A DNA stretch of 51,419 nucleotides from Aquibium sp. A9E412 (GTDB lineage: Bacteria > Pseudomonadota > Alphaproteobacteria > Rhizobiales > Rhizobiaceae): assembly GCF_030398335.1 (NCBI RefSeq), contig NZ_JAOAOP010000025.1:1-51419 (forward strand), in the 5' to 3' direction. The notes under the pieces were generated by a model, which had not been told where the DNA came from, did not search any database, and saw nothing but the letters and a program-made list of their open reading frames with translations. The translations under genes were made by a program, and so were the position numbers. Below, one piece after another: positions 31,924 through 40,206 of the stretch. The first letter of the stretch is position 1. Every line of letters begins with the position of its first letter.

Positions 31924-32646
31924 TCAGCCGTTGATGATACCGCCATCGACGTTGATCGTCTGCCCCGTGATGTAGGAGGCGGCCGGGCTCATCAGGAAGG
32001 CGGCGACCGATGCCACCTCGGCCGCCGCGCCGACCCGCCCGAGCGGGATCTCGGCCGTCACCCGCGCCATGCCGCGCTCGGCGATCAGCCGGGCCGGCAT
32101 GCCGGTGTCGATGATGCCCGGCGCCAGCGCGTTGACGCGGATGCGCGGCGCCAGCCGGCGCGACAGCGCCCGCGTCATGCCGACCAGCCCGCCCTTGGCC
32201 GCGGCGTAGGGCACGTGCTCCCAGGCGCCGCGGCGAAAGGCGAGCGAGGAGGTGAACACCATCGCGCCCGCCGCCTCCGGCGCGATGCGCTCGGCCACCG
32301 CGTTGGCCATCATGTAGCCGTTGGTCAGGTTGTGGGCGATGGCGCGCTCGTAGACGCCCATGTCGTCGATCGACCGCGGATCGGCCTCGAACACGCCGGC
32401 CAGATGGACCAGGCCGACCAGATCCGCGCCGGCTGCCGCGACGGCCGCGCGGCAGGCGGTGGGATCGGCCAGCGTCGAGACGTGCCGCACGAGCGCGCCC
32501 GGCAGCTGCTCGGCGATGTCGTCGAGCCGCGCCAGCGCCGCCGCGTCCACGTCGACGCAGACGAGCCGCCGCTCCGCCGCCGCCAGCGCCTTCACCGTCT
32601 CGCGGCCGATGCCGCCGCCCGCTCCCGTCACGATGATCGTCTGCAC
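31924..32646 (-). CDS. SDR-family NAD(P)-dependent oxidoreductase
   Basis: A 240-residue classical short-chain dehydrogenase. The cofactor motif TGAGGGIG is at 7-14, the catalytic Ser is in FTSSLAF (S133/S134), and Y147-x3-K151 is in YAAAKGG. The closing TGQTINVDGG is typical. The start is a GTG at 32646 with GGGGAGGG upstream. A perfect 18-bp palindrome lies 26 bp before it, and the gene precedes the TRAP operon in the same direction. Within a sulfonate pathway it could oxidise sulfoquinovose, reduce sulfolactaldehyde, or oxidise dihydroxypropanesulfonate (such dehydrogenases in other bacteria accompany TRAP transporters); the sequence alone does not decide. Confidence 0.86.
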   Translation of the reverse strand: MQTIIVTGAGGGIGRETVKALAAAERRLVCVDVDAAALARLDDIAEQLPGALVRHVSTLADPTACRAAVAAAGADLVGLVHLAGVFEADPRSIDDMGVYERAIAHNLTNGYMMANAVAERIAPEAAGAMVFTSSLAFRRGAWEHVPYAAAKGGLVGMTRALSRRLAPRIRVNALAPGIIDTGMPARLIAERGMARVTAEIPLGRVGAAAEVASVAAFLMSPAASYITGQTINVDGGIING

Positions 32647-32671
32647 GGACTGGCCCTCCCCCTCAGGTCAT

Positions 32672-32689
32672 GTATCTTATATAAGATAC
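32672..32689. promoter_or_regulatory. Operator S4, perfect 18-bp palindrome
   Basis: GTATCTTATATAAGATAC is an exact inverted repeat. It matches 14 of the first 15 positions of operator S2 and shares its CTTATATAAG core. It lies between the divergent SDR and DMT transporter genes, 26 bp from the former and 35 bp from the latter, so it can control both. Confidence 0.8.
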
Positions 32690-32724
32690 CATCCGCCCGC
32701 CGCCCGCAAACGCCGGACCCGCCG

Positions 32725-33678
32725 ATGACCTCCCTTTCGCCGACCGTGGCCGGTCACCTGGCACAGTTGCTGTCGATCACCGTGTGGACGAGCGGCCTGA
32801 TCGTGCAGAAGACGCTGACGCCGGCGGCGAGCGTCGGCAGCATCCTGCTCGTCCAGCTCGCCGGCGCGGCGGCCGTGCTGTGGCTCGCCCTGGCGCTCGC
32901 CGGCCGCCTGCCGGCGCTCACCCGGCGCAACCTCGTCAACGTCGCCTGGGGGCTGCTCGCGCCGGGCCTGGTGCTGATCTTCGGCCTGGCCGGCGCCGCG
33001 CGCACCGACGGCGTCAGCGTGTCGATGATCTGGGGCCTGGTGCCGCTGGTCGGCCCGGTGCTGGCGCGCCTCATCCTGCGCGAGCCGCTGCACTGGAGCT
33101 TTCCCGTCGGCGGGCTGGTCGGCCTGCTCGGCCTGATCGTCATCACGCTCGACCGCCAGCGCCTCGGCGCCAGCGACATGGCCGGCAACCTGCTCGTCTT
33201 CGCCGGCGTGCTGTGCGCCTCGATCAGCCACGTGATCGGCCGCTTCCTCAACACCGGCACGGTGCCGTGGTACCAGACCGCCACGCTGCAGGTGACCGGC
33301 GCCGCGCTCGCCGCCGGCGTCCTGGCCGCGCTCACCGGCTGGCGGCTGCCGGCGAGCGCCGACCCGGCCACGCTCGCCGGCTTCCTCTATGTCGTGTTCG
33401 TCATGACGGTGGTGAACTTCCTCGCCTTCAACTTCGCGCTCGGCCGCATCCAGGCCGCCTGGGTGTCGCTCTACGTCTCGCTCGCCCCGGCCATCGGCAC
33501 GCTGGCCGCCGTCGTCCTGCTCGGCTCGGTGGTGCGGCCGGCCGACGCGCTCGGCATCGCCATCATCGTCGCCGGCATCGCCTTCCCCCATCTCATGCGG
33601 CTGACGCCGGGCGGCCGCGCGCACGCCGCCGCCGCGAGCGCCGCCGCGCCGCAGCACCGCCGCCCGCCGCGCCGCTGA
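32725..33678 (+). CDS. DMT-superfamily (EamA-like) permease
   Basis: A 317-residue inner-membrane protein with about ten hydrophobic segments arranged as two EamA repeats; the repeat boundaries are visible at GLVPLVGPVLARLILREPLHW and YVSLAPAIGTLAAVVLLGSVV, each followed by the usual final helix. The C-terminal 30 residues are Ala/Arg-rich and cytoplasmic. No clear ribosome site precedes the ATG. It is divergent from the SDR gene with operator S4 in between, so it probably belongs to the sulfonate regulon. An exporter for a pathway end product or intermediate is a reasonable guess. Confidence 0.82.
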   Translation: MTSLSPTVAGHLAQLLSITVWTSGLIVQKTLTPAASVGSILLVQLAGAAAVLWLALALAGRLPALTRRNLVNVAWGLLAPGLVLIFGLAGAARTDGVSVSMIWGLVPLVGPVLARLILREPLHWSFPVGGLVGLLGLIVITLDRQRLGASDMAGNLLVFAGVLCASISHVIGRFLNTGTVPWYQTATLQVTGAALAAGVLAALTGWRLPASADPATLAGFLYVVFVMTVVNFLAFNFALGRIQAAWVSLYVSLAPAIGTLAAVVLLGSVVRPADALGIAIIVAGIAFPHLMRLTPGGRAHAAAASAAAPQHRRPPRR

Positions 33679-33782
33679 CGGCGGTGCTTGACCTGCGTCA
33701 AACGCGGCACCCGCCGGCCGTGCCAGTGTCGCGGGGCGCAGCGCATGCGGCAGCGCGGCCGCCGGACGGAAGGAACGCATCC

Positions 33783-33968
33783 ATGAGCAACGACAGGATC
33801 AAGGTCGAGCAGCACGGCGGCCTCGGGCTGCTGTGGATCGCCGGCTGGCTGTTCACCATCGGCTTCAGCGGCCTCGGCTTCTGGTGGGGCGTGCTGGCGA
33901 TCGTGCTGTGGCCCTACGTGCTGGGCGCCGATCTCGCCGGCCTCGCCACGCTGCCCGCCGCGCAATAG
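33783..33968 (+). CDS. Small membrane protein
   Basis: A 61-residue protein with a strong ribosome site (GGAAGGAA). The N terminus MSNDRIKVEQHGGLG is hydrophilic; residues about 16-50 are hydrophobic and rich in Trp and Gly (LLWIAGWLFTIGFSGLGFWWG) and can form one or two short membrane helices. I do not know a function. A 64-codon open stretch follows in the same frame after its TAG stop. Confidence 0.6.
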   Translation: MSNDRIKVEQHGGLGLLWIAGWLFTIGFSGLGFWWGVLAIVLWPYVLGADLAGLATLPAAQ

Positions 33969-34181
33969 GCCGCGCCGCTGCCGGCTCCCGCCGGCAAGGC
34001 GCGCAAGGCGGTGCGCCGCGGCTCCCATGCCACGCTGCGCCTGAGCTATGCGGCGGTGGAGCGCCACGTCGCCGAGCGCGGCCTGAAGACCGGCCCGCCC
34101 GCCTGCGAGGTCTATGTCGGCGCCCCCGGCACGACGGCCGACGACGACCTGGCGACCGGAATCCACATGCCGCTCGCCTGA
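33969..34181 (+). pseudogene. Remnant of a GyrI-like/effector-binding domain
   Basis: The reading frame continues for about 70 codons after the TAG of the small membrane protein and ends in TGA at 34179-34181. The translation has a Lys/Arg-rich start, then SYAAVERHVAERGLKTGPPA and CEVYVGAPGTTADDDLATGI, HMPLA. This resembles the C-terminal end of GyrI-like/AraC effector-binding domains (a Tyr..., Gly-Leu, Glu-Val-Tyr, Thr-x-Ile pattern). There is no suitable start codon or ribosome site and the domain's first two-thirds are missing, so it is probably a gene fragment. Confidence 0.45.
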
Positions 34182-34347
34182 GGGCGGCACGCGCCCGCAC
34201 GACACGGCCGGCCGCCGGCGAGCGCCGCCGGCGATGCGACGGCACGCCCCCGGGCGCGCCCGGCGATTGGCACTTTTCCTGCCGGCCAAAACCCTTTAGA
34301 CAGCCGCCAGTTCCGCCTTTCCCAAGCGCATTCCGAGGCACGCTCCC

Positions 34348-34629
34348 GTGACAACGACATTCGACAAGGTTGCCGACATCATCGCCGAGACCAGCGAGAT
34401 CGACCGCGACCAGATCACGCCCGAAAGCCACACCATCGACGATCTGGGCATCGACAGCCTCGATTTCCTCGACATCGTCTTCGCCATCGACAAGGAGTTC
34501 GGCATCAAGGTGCCGCTCGAGAAGTGGACGCAGGAGGTCAACGACGGCAAGGTCTCGACGGAGGAGTACTTCGTCATGAAGAACCTGTGCGCCAAGATCG
34601 ACGGCCTGGTCGCCGCCAAGGCCGCCTGA
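34348..34629 (+). CDS. acpXL: Acyl carrier protein AcpXL
   Basis: A 93-residue acidic acyl carrier protein for very-long-chain (27-hydroxyoctacosanoate-type) fatty acid synthesis. The phosphopantetheine site is Ser37 in [15 protein letters not shown]. The rest ([21 protein letters not shown]) is the specialised AcpXL sequence, distinct from housekeeping AcpP. The start codon is GTG. It heads the acpXL-fabF-fabF-adh-lpxXL operon that builds the long acyl chain and transfers it to lipid A, a hallmark of Rhizobiales outer membranes. Confidence 0.93.
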   Translation: MTTTFDKVADIIAETSEIDRDQITPESHTIDDLGIDSLDFLDIVFAIDKEFGIKVPLEKWTQEVNDGKVSTEEYFVMKNLCAKIDGLVAAKAA

Positions 34630-34696
34630 GGCAGGCGCGCCGGCGCCCCGGCCGCCCCTTCGCCCGCTCCCGACCCCGCGCGAGGACTTCTGCCCC

Positions 34697-35884
34697 ATGA
34701 CGGCCCGCGACGTCCTGATCACCGGCATCGGCCTGGTCTCCTCGCTCGGCGAGGGCGCGGACGCGCACTGGCGGGTCCTGTCGGCGCCGGGTGCCGCACC
34801 GGTCCTCGACGCGGAGGGCTACGCCCCCTACACCGTCCACCCGCTGCCCGAGATCGACTGGACGGCGCAGATCCCGCGCCGCGGCGACCAGCGCCAGATG
34901 GGCACCTGGCAACGGCTCGGCACCTATGCCGCCGGGCTCGCCCTCGACGACGCCGGCGCCAGGGGCGACGAGGCGCTGTGCGGCGCCATGGACATGGTGG
35001 TGGCGGCCGGCGGCGGCGAGCGCGACGTGGCGGTCGACGAGGCGATCCTCGCCGAATCGCTCGCCCGCCAGGACCACGGCGTGCTGCTCAACGACAAGCT
35101 GACCACCGAGCTGCGCCCCACCCTGTTCCTCGCCCAGCTCTCCAACCTGCTGGCCGGCAACATCTCGATCGTGCACAAGGTCACCGGCTCCTCGCGCACC
35201 TTCATGGGCGAGGAAGGCGCCGGCGTGTCGGCCGTCGAGACGGCGGCCGCGCGCATCCGCACCCGGCAGGCCGACCGCGCGCTCGTCGGCGCCGCCTTCC
35301 AGACCGAGCATCCCGACATGCTGCTCGGCTACGAGCTCGGCGGCTACCTGCACCGCGAGGCGTGGCGGCCGGTCTGGCAGCGCGCCGGGCGCGCCGGCGG
35401 CGGCGTGGTCACCGGCTCGGGCGCCGCCTTCCTGGTGCTCGAGGCGCGCGAGGAGGCCGAGCGCCGCGGCCGCACCGCCTATGCCGCCATGGGCCCGGTC
35501 CTGTCCGGCCGGGCGCGGCGCGACGAGGGCTCCTTCCCCGACGCCGTCAGCGGCATGCTGCGCTCGCTGGCGCTGCCGGCGGCGCCGACGATGGCGCTGT
35601 CGGGCGCGTCGGGCGCCCATGCGGCGACCGCGGTCGAGCGCGACGCGCTACGCGGCGCCGACCGGCTCGCCATCCGCGGCTTCGCGACGCTGACCGGCCA
35701 CCTCAAGGAAGCGCAGTTTCCCTTCGCCGTGGCGCTCGCCGCGCTGGCGATCCGCCACGGCGCCGCCTATCCGCCCTTCGATGCCGGGTTCGAGGCGCCG
35801 CTCGACGGCGCGCCGCAGTGCGCGCTGGTCACCGCGATCGGCTACCACCGCTTCGAGGGCATCGGCCTGGTGACGAGGGCCTGA
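34697..35884 (+). CDS. Beta-ketoacyl-ACP synthase-like protein FabF2XL (apparently inactive)
   Basis: A 395-residue KAS-fold protein, second in the AcpXL operon. It keeps the fold markers (VLITGIGLVSSLGEG at the start, TLTGHLKEAQFP near the end with the second active-site His) but the nucleophile site, normally TACASG, reads KVTGSSRTFMGEEGAG with no cysteine, and the NAHGTST site with the first His is replaced by ALSGASGAHAAT. It therefore resembles a chain-length factor and probably works as the inactive half of a dimer with the KAS encoded next. This fits the rhizobial FabF2XL/FabF1XL pair. Confidence 0.85.
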   Translation: MTARDVLITGIGLVSSLGEGADAHWRVLSAPGAAPVLDAEGYAPYTVHPLPEIDWTAQIPRRGDQRQMGTWQRLGTYAAGLALDDAGARGDEALCGAMDMVVAAGGGERDVAVDEAILAESLARQDHGVLLNDKLTTELRPTLFLAQLSNLLAGNISIVHKVTGSSRTFMGEEGAGVSAVETAAARIRTRQADRALVGAAFQTEHPDMLLGYELGGYLHREAWRPVWQRAGRAGGGVVTGSGAAFLVLEAREEAERRGRTAYAAMGPVLSGRARRDEGSFPDAVSGMLRSLALPAAPTMALSGASGAHAATAVERDALRGADRLAIRGFATLTGHLKEAQFPFAVALAALAIRHGAAYPPFDAGFEAPLDGAPQCALVTAIGYHRFEGIGLVTRA

Positions 35885-35894
35885 GGACGCGACG

Positions 35895-37175
35895 ATGGCA
35901 AGCAGCAACGGCAGCACCGACGCCTTCGGACGACCCGCGGTCGCCGTCACCGGCATGGGCGTGATCTCCTCGCTCGGCACCGGCAAGACGGACAACTGGG
36001 CCGCGCTGACGGCCGGCCGCTCGGGCATCCACGCGATCGGCCGCTTTCCCACCGAGCATCTGGCGACCACCATCGCCGGCACCGTCGACTTCCTCGACTC
36101 CAGCACCCGCGGCCCCTCGGCGCTGACCTACGAGCTCGCCGCGTGCGCCGCCGACGAGGCGATCGGCGAATCGGGCCTGTCGGCGGCCAATTTCGCCGGC
36201 CCGCTGTTCCTCGCCGCGCCGCCCGTCGAGCTCGACTGGCACGACCGGCTGGCGCTCTACGCCGCCGCGCCCGAGCACGACGGCTACCGCAGCCTGCTGG
36301 CCAGCGCCCGCGCGCTCAACGCCGTCGACATCTTCCGCAGCACCCAGTTCGCCACCATCGCCGACCGGCTGGCCGAGCGCTTCGGCACGCGCGGCCTGCC
36401 GGTCACGCTGTCGACGGCCTGCGCCTCGGGCGCCACCGCCATCCAGCTCGGCGTCGAGGCGATCCGGCGCGGCGAGTGCGAGCGCGCGCTCGCCATCGGC
36501 AGCGACGGCTCGGCGACCGCCGAGGCGCTCGTCCGCTTCTCGCTGCTGTCGGCCCTGTCGACCCAGAACGCGCGGCCGGAGAAGGCCTCCAAGCCGTTCT
36601 CCAAGGACCGCGACGGCTTCGTGCTGGCCGAGGGCGGCGCCGCGCTGGTGCTCGAATCGCTCGACGCCGCGCGGGCGCGCGGCGCCACCGTTCTGGCGGT
36701 GCTGCGCGGCTGCGGCGAGAAGGTCGACGACTTCCACCGGACCCGCTCCAAGCCGGACGGCTCGCCGGCGATCGGCGCCGTGCGCGCCGCGCTCGAGGAT
36801 GCCGGGCTCGACGTCGCCGGCATCGACTACGTCAACGCGCACGGCACCTCGACGCCCGAGAACGACAAGATGGAGCACCTGTCGCTGTCGACCGTGTTCG
36901 GCGCGCATCTGCGCGACGTGCCGGTGTCGTCCAACAAGTCGATGATCGGCCACACCTTGTCGGCGGCCGGCGCCATCGAGGCGGTGTTCTCCATCCTCAC
37001 CATGCGCGAGGGCGTCATCCCGCCGACCATCAACTACGACGTTCCCGATCCGGCGATCGAGCTCGACGTGGTGCCGAACGTCGCGCGCCGCGCCGACGTG
37101 GCCTCGGTGCTGTCCAACTCGTTCGGCTTCGGCGGTCAGAACACCTGCCTTGTCATGACCCGCGAACCGGTCTAA
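35895..37175 (+). CDS. Beta-ketoacyl-ACP synthase FabF1XL
   Basis: A 426-residue KAS II-type condensing enzyme with a complete active site: the nucleophile Cys in TLSTACASGATAIQLG (near residue 176), the first His in VNAHGTSTPENDK and the second in NKSMIGHTLSAAGA. It would elongate the acyl chain on AcpXL with malonyl-ACP. It begins 10 bp after fabF2XL and has the length expected of the rhizobial enzyme. Confidence 0.92.
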   Translation: MASSNGSTDAFGRPAVAVTGMGVISSLGTGKTDNWAALTAGRSGIHAIGRFPTEHLATTIAGTVDFLDSSTRGPSALTYELAACAADEAIGESGLSAANFAGPLFLAAPPVELDWHDRLALYAAAPEHDGYRSLLASARALNAVDIFRSTQFATIADRLAERFGTRGLPVTLSTACASGATAIQLGVEAIRRGECERALAIGSDGSATAEALVRFSLLSALSTQNARPEKASKPFSKDRDGFVLAEGGAALVLESLDAARARGATVLAVLRGCGEKVDDFHRTRSKPDGSPAIGAVRAALEDAGLDVAGIDYVNAHGTSTPENDKMEHLSLSTVFGAHLRDVPVSSNKSMIGHTLSAAGAIEAVFSILTMREGVIPPTINYDVPDPAIELDVVPNVARRADVASVLSNSFGFGGQNTCLVMTREPV

Positions 37176-37218
37176 GCGACCGGCCTCGACCCGCACCACA
37201 ACCCGACCCGGACGCACC

Positions 37219-38247
37219 ATGCGCGCATTGCAACTCGTCGCGGACCGGCGGCTGGACGCCGTCGACATCGACCCGCCGCCCGCCCCGGCCGATGGCGAGG
37301 TGACGCTGCGCATCGCCGCCGTCGCGCTCAACCACATCGACGTGTGGGGCTGGCGCGGCATGGCGTTTGCCAAGCGCAAGCTGCCGCTCGTCATCGGCGC
37401 CGAGGCCTCCGGCATCGTCGAGACGGTCGGCCCCGGCGTCGCCGGCCTGGTGCCCGGCCAGCTCGTGTCGATCTACGGCGCGCGCACCTGCGGCCTGTGC
37501 CGCGCCTGCCGCGAGGGGCGCGACAATCTGTGCGGCCATGTCGGCGGCGTGCACGGCTTCCACCTCGACGGCTTCGCCTGCGAACGCGTCAACATGCCGG
37601 CCCGCCTGCTGGTGCCGGCGCCGCCCGGCGTCGACGCCATCGGGGCTGCGGTCGCCCCCGTCACCTTCGGCACCGTCGAGCACATGCTGTTCGACAACGC
37701 CCGGCTGGAGCCCGGCGAGACCGTTCTGGTGCATGCCGGCGGCTCGGGCATCGGCTCGGCCGCGATCCAGCTCGCCCGCCGCATGGGCTGCACGGTCATC
37801 ACCACGGTCGGCTCGCCCGACAAGATGGAGCGGGCCGCTGCGCTCGGCGCCGACCACGTCATCAACTACCGCGAGGAGCGCTTCGAGGGCGTCGTGCGCA
37901 AGCTCACCGCCAAGCGCGGCGTCGACGTCGTGTTCGAGCATGTCGGCGCCGACACCTTCGCCGGCTCGATGCTGGCCGTGCGGCGCGGCGGGCGCATCGT
38001 CACCTGCGGCTCGACCTCCGGCGTGTCGGCGCAGATCAACCTGATGCAGCTCTTCCAGCAGCAGATCCGCATCCTCGGCTCGTTCGGCTGCCGCATGCAC
38101 AACATGGCCGACGCCATGCAGAAGATGGCCGCCGGCCAGGTCGCGCCGGTCGTCGACACCGTCGTCGACATGGACGGCATCGGCGACGCGCTGGCGCGCA
38201 TGGAAAGCCGCGCCGTGTTCGGCAAGATCATGCTGAGGATGGCATGA
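37219..38247 (+). CDS. Zinc-type alcohol dehydrogenase of the AcpXL operon
   Basis: A 342-residue medium-chain dehydrogenase/reductase. The structural-zinc loop CGLCRACREGRDNLCG has four cysteines; the substrate-side region is GAEASGIVETVGPG and the nucleotide motif is HAGGSGIGSAAIQLARRMG. In rhizobia the gene at this place (adh2XL) is thought to reduce an intermediate in very-long-chain acyl synthesis. Its stop overlaps the lpxXL start by four bases (ATGA), so the two are translationally coupled. Confidence 0.9.
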   Translation: MRALQLVADRRLDAVDIDPPPAPADGEVTLRIAAVALNHIDVWGWRGMAFAKRKLPLVIGAEASGIVETVGPGVAGLVPGQLVSIYGARTCGLCRACREGRDNLCGHVGGVHGFHLDGFACERVNMPARLLVPAPPGVDAIGAAVAPVTFGTVEHMLFDNARLEPGETVLVHAGGSGIGSAAIQLARRMGCTVITTVGSPDKMERAAALGADHVINYREERFEGVVRKLTAKRGVDVVFEHVGADTFAGSMLAVRRGGRIVTCGSTSGVSAQINLMQLFQQQIRILGSFGCRMHNMADAMQKMAAGQVAPVVDTVVDMDGIGDALARMESRAVFGKIMLRMA

Positions 38248-39179
38248 GGCATGGGCGGCTCAGGCGCTTCGCCTACCGCACCCTCCGCCGGCTGAAGACC
38301 GCCGAATACTGGCTGACCGCGCAGCTCGCGCTGGCCGGGCTGCGGCTGCTGCGGCTCTTGCCGCCCGACCGCGCGCTCGGCCTGGCCGAGCGGCTGGCGC
38401 GCCGCTTCGGCCCCTGGGTCGGCCGCCACCGCGTCGCGCTCGACAACCTGCGCCACGCCTTTCCCGACAAGTCCGGGGCCGAGCGCGAGGCGATCGCCTC
38501 CGACATGTGGGCCAACATGGCGCGGCTGTCGGTCGAGTATCTGTTCCTCGACAGGCTGTTCGACTTCGACCCCGCGCAGAGCGCGCCGGGCCGCGTCGAG
38601 GTCAACGGCATCGAGGTCTTCCTCAAGGTGCGCGAGGAGGCGCGGCCGCACATCTTCTTCACCGCCCATCTCGGCAATTTCGAGATGCTGCCGGTTGCCG
38701 CCGCCGCCTTCGGGCTGGAGATCACGGCGCTGTTCCGGCCGCCCAACAACCCCTACATCGCCGACTACGTGAACGCCACGCGACGCGCCAAGATGGGGCC
38801 GCTGGTCGCCTCGCGCGCCGGCGCTGCGCTCGAGCTCGCCCGCGTTCTGGAGCGCGACGGCAATGTCGGCGCGCTGGTCGACCAGAAGTTCTGGGGCGGC
38901 GTGACGACGCGCTTCTTCGGCCGCGACTGCCTGACCAGCCCGCTGGTGCCCAAGCTGGCGCGCCATTTCGACTGCGACGTCTACCCGGCGCGCTGCACGC
39001 GGCTGCCCGGCGGCCGCTTTCGGCTCGACGTCGAGGACCGGCTCGTGCTGCCGCGCGGCGCCGACGGCGTCGTCGACGTGGCGCGCACCGCGCAGCTTCT
39101 CACCGACGTTGTCGAGCGCTGGGTGCGCGAGGACCCCGGCCAGTGGATGTGGTTCCACAAGCGCTGGAAGACGCGCTGA
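38244..39179 (+). CDS. lpxXL: Lipid A very-long-chain acyltransferase LpxXL
   Basis: A 311-residue membrane-associated acyltransferase of the LpxL/HtrB family. The catalytic motif H-x4-E is HLGNFE in FFTAHLGNFEMLPV, with LFRPPNNPYIADYVN and GALVDQKFWGGV as the acyl- and lipid-binding motifs. One N-terminal hydrophobic anchor is seen (residues about 22-42). It would transfer the very-long-chain acyl group from AcpXL to lipid A. Last gene of the operon; the next gene downstream is on the other strand. Confidence 0.92.
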   Translation: MRHGRLRRFAYRTLRRLKTAEYWLTAQLALAGLRLLRLLPPDRALGLAERLARRFGPWVGRHRVALDNLRHAFPDKSGAEREAIASDMWANMARLSVEYLFLDRLFDFDPAQSAPGRVEVNGIEVFLKVREEARPHIFFTAHLGNFEMLPVAAAAFGLEITALFRPPNNPYIADYVNATRRAKMGPLVASRAGAALELARVLERDGNVGALVDQKFWGGVTTRFFGRDCLTSPLVPKLARHFDCDVYPARCTRLPGGRFRLDVEDRLVLPRGADGVVDVARTAQLLTDVVERWVREDPGQWMWFHKRWKTR

Positions 39180-39280
39180 GCCGCACGCGCCAGGACCGCG
39201 AGACGGCTTTCGGCCGCACGCTCCGCCTCGTTGATTTGCGTGAATGACCACCGCGCCCGCCGGGCGGCGGCCCGTGCGCC

Positions 39281-40201
39281 TCAGCCGTCGTAATAGGCCG
39301 ACACGGCGTGCCGCGCCTCGGCGAAGAACAGCCAGCGCTCCGTCAGCATGCCGGCCGCGTGGCCGGCGATGCCGACCAGGAGGATGACGGCGGCCGCCGC
39401 GCCGGCGCCGAGCGCCAGCGCGACCAGCGCGGCGACGAAGGGCAGCGCCCCGCCGGCCAGGAGCGCCAGGCCGAACAGCTTGTCGGCATGCTTGCGCGCC
39501 ACCCGGTAGCCCATCTCGCGCGTCAGGTAGTTGGGCGTCTGGTGCGGGCTTTCCATCAGCCGCACGCGGCCGATGCCGCCGAGCTGCGTGGCGCTTTCCG
39601 GCGTCGAGGTCGGCGCCAGGCTGCGGGCGCGCCGGCGCCAGGCGAGCTTGACCGCCCAGGCCGCGGCGAGCAGCGCCAGCGCGGCCAGCGACAGCGGCAG
39701 CACCGCGCCGCCGCCGGCCGCCCCGGCGAGCGCGGCCAGAAGCGCCCCGCCGGCGGCCGAGAACAGCAGGTAGGAGGCCGGCGTCAGCGGCGTCGCCCAG
39801 GAATCGACGGTGCGCAGCGAGGCGTAGATCATCGCCGTGCAGTAGACGGTGACGCCGCTCAGCACGATGCCGAGAAGCCCCGGCAGCGCCCAGTAGCGCC
39901 CCTCGATGACGCTGCCCCAGGCGGCGATGACGAGCGGCACGAAGGTGACGATCGCCATCACGCCCTCGCGCGACAGCCAGCTCGAGCGCCACTGCGACAG
40001 GGCCCGCCAGGCGCGCTGCGGGTTGCCGAGATGCAGCGTCGAGGACAACAGCCCGAGGCCGATCAGCCCGAGCGCCACGACATGCGCGAGGCGCGTGGCG
40101 ATCGCCGCCGGGTCGAGCAGCCCGAGGCCGAGCCAGGCGGCCAGCCCGTAGCCGAGACCGGACAGCGTGGTGAAGACGATGATCGAATAGGCGGGATGCA
40201 C
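39281..40201 (-). CDS. soeC: Membrane anchor subunit of sulfite dehydrogenase, SoeC-type
   Basis: A 306-residue polytopic protein with eight hydrophobic segments, of the DmsC/NrfD-like anchor group. It has the usual opening HPAYSIIVFTTLSGLGYGLA, the conserved STLHLGNPQRAWRALSQWRSSWLSREG block and the C-terminal TERWLFFAEARHAVSAYY. It would pass electrons from the iron-sulfur subunit to quinone in the inner membrane. I set the start at the GTG at 40201, overlapping the soeB stop; no closer ATG fits. Last gene of the soe operon. Confidence 0.84.
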   Translation of the reverse strand: MHPAYSIIVFTTLSGLGYGLAAWLGLGLLDPAAIATRLAHVVALGLIGLGLLSSTLHLGNPQRAWRALSQWRSSWLSREGVMAIVTFVPLVIAAWGSVIEGRYWALPGLLGIVLSGVTVYCTAMIYASLRTVDSWATPLTPASYLLFSAAGGALLAALAGAAGGGAVLPLSLAALALLAAAWAVKLAWRRRARSLAPTSTPESATQLGGIGRVRLMESPHQTPNYLTREMGYRVARKHADKLFGLALLAGGALPFVAALVALALGAGAAAAVILLVGIAGHAAGMLTERWLFFAEARHAVSAYYDG

Positions 40202-40206
40202 GGGCG

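Noticed and set aside
34182-34347. Possible small gene or missing fabZ between the GyrI fragment and acpXL
   Set aside because: No frame in this gap has coding character, a ribosome site or dehydratase motifs; it is simply the acpXL promoter region.
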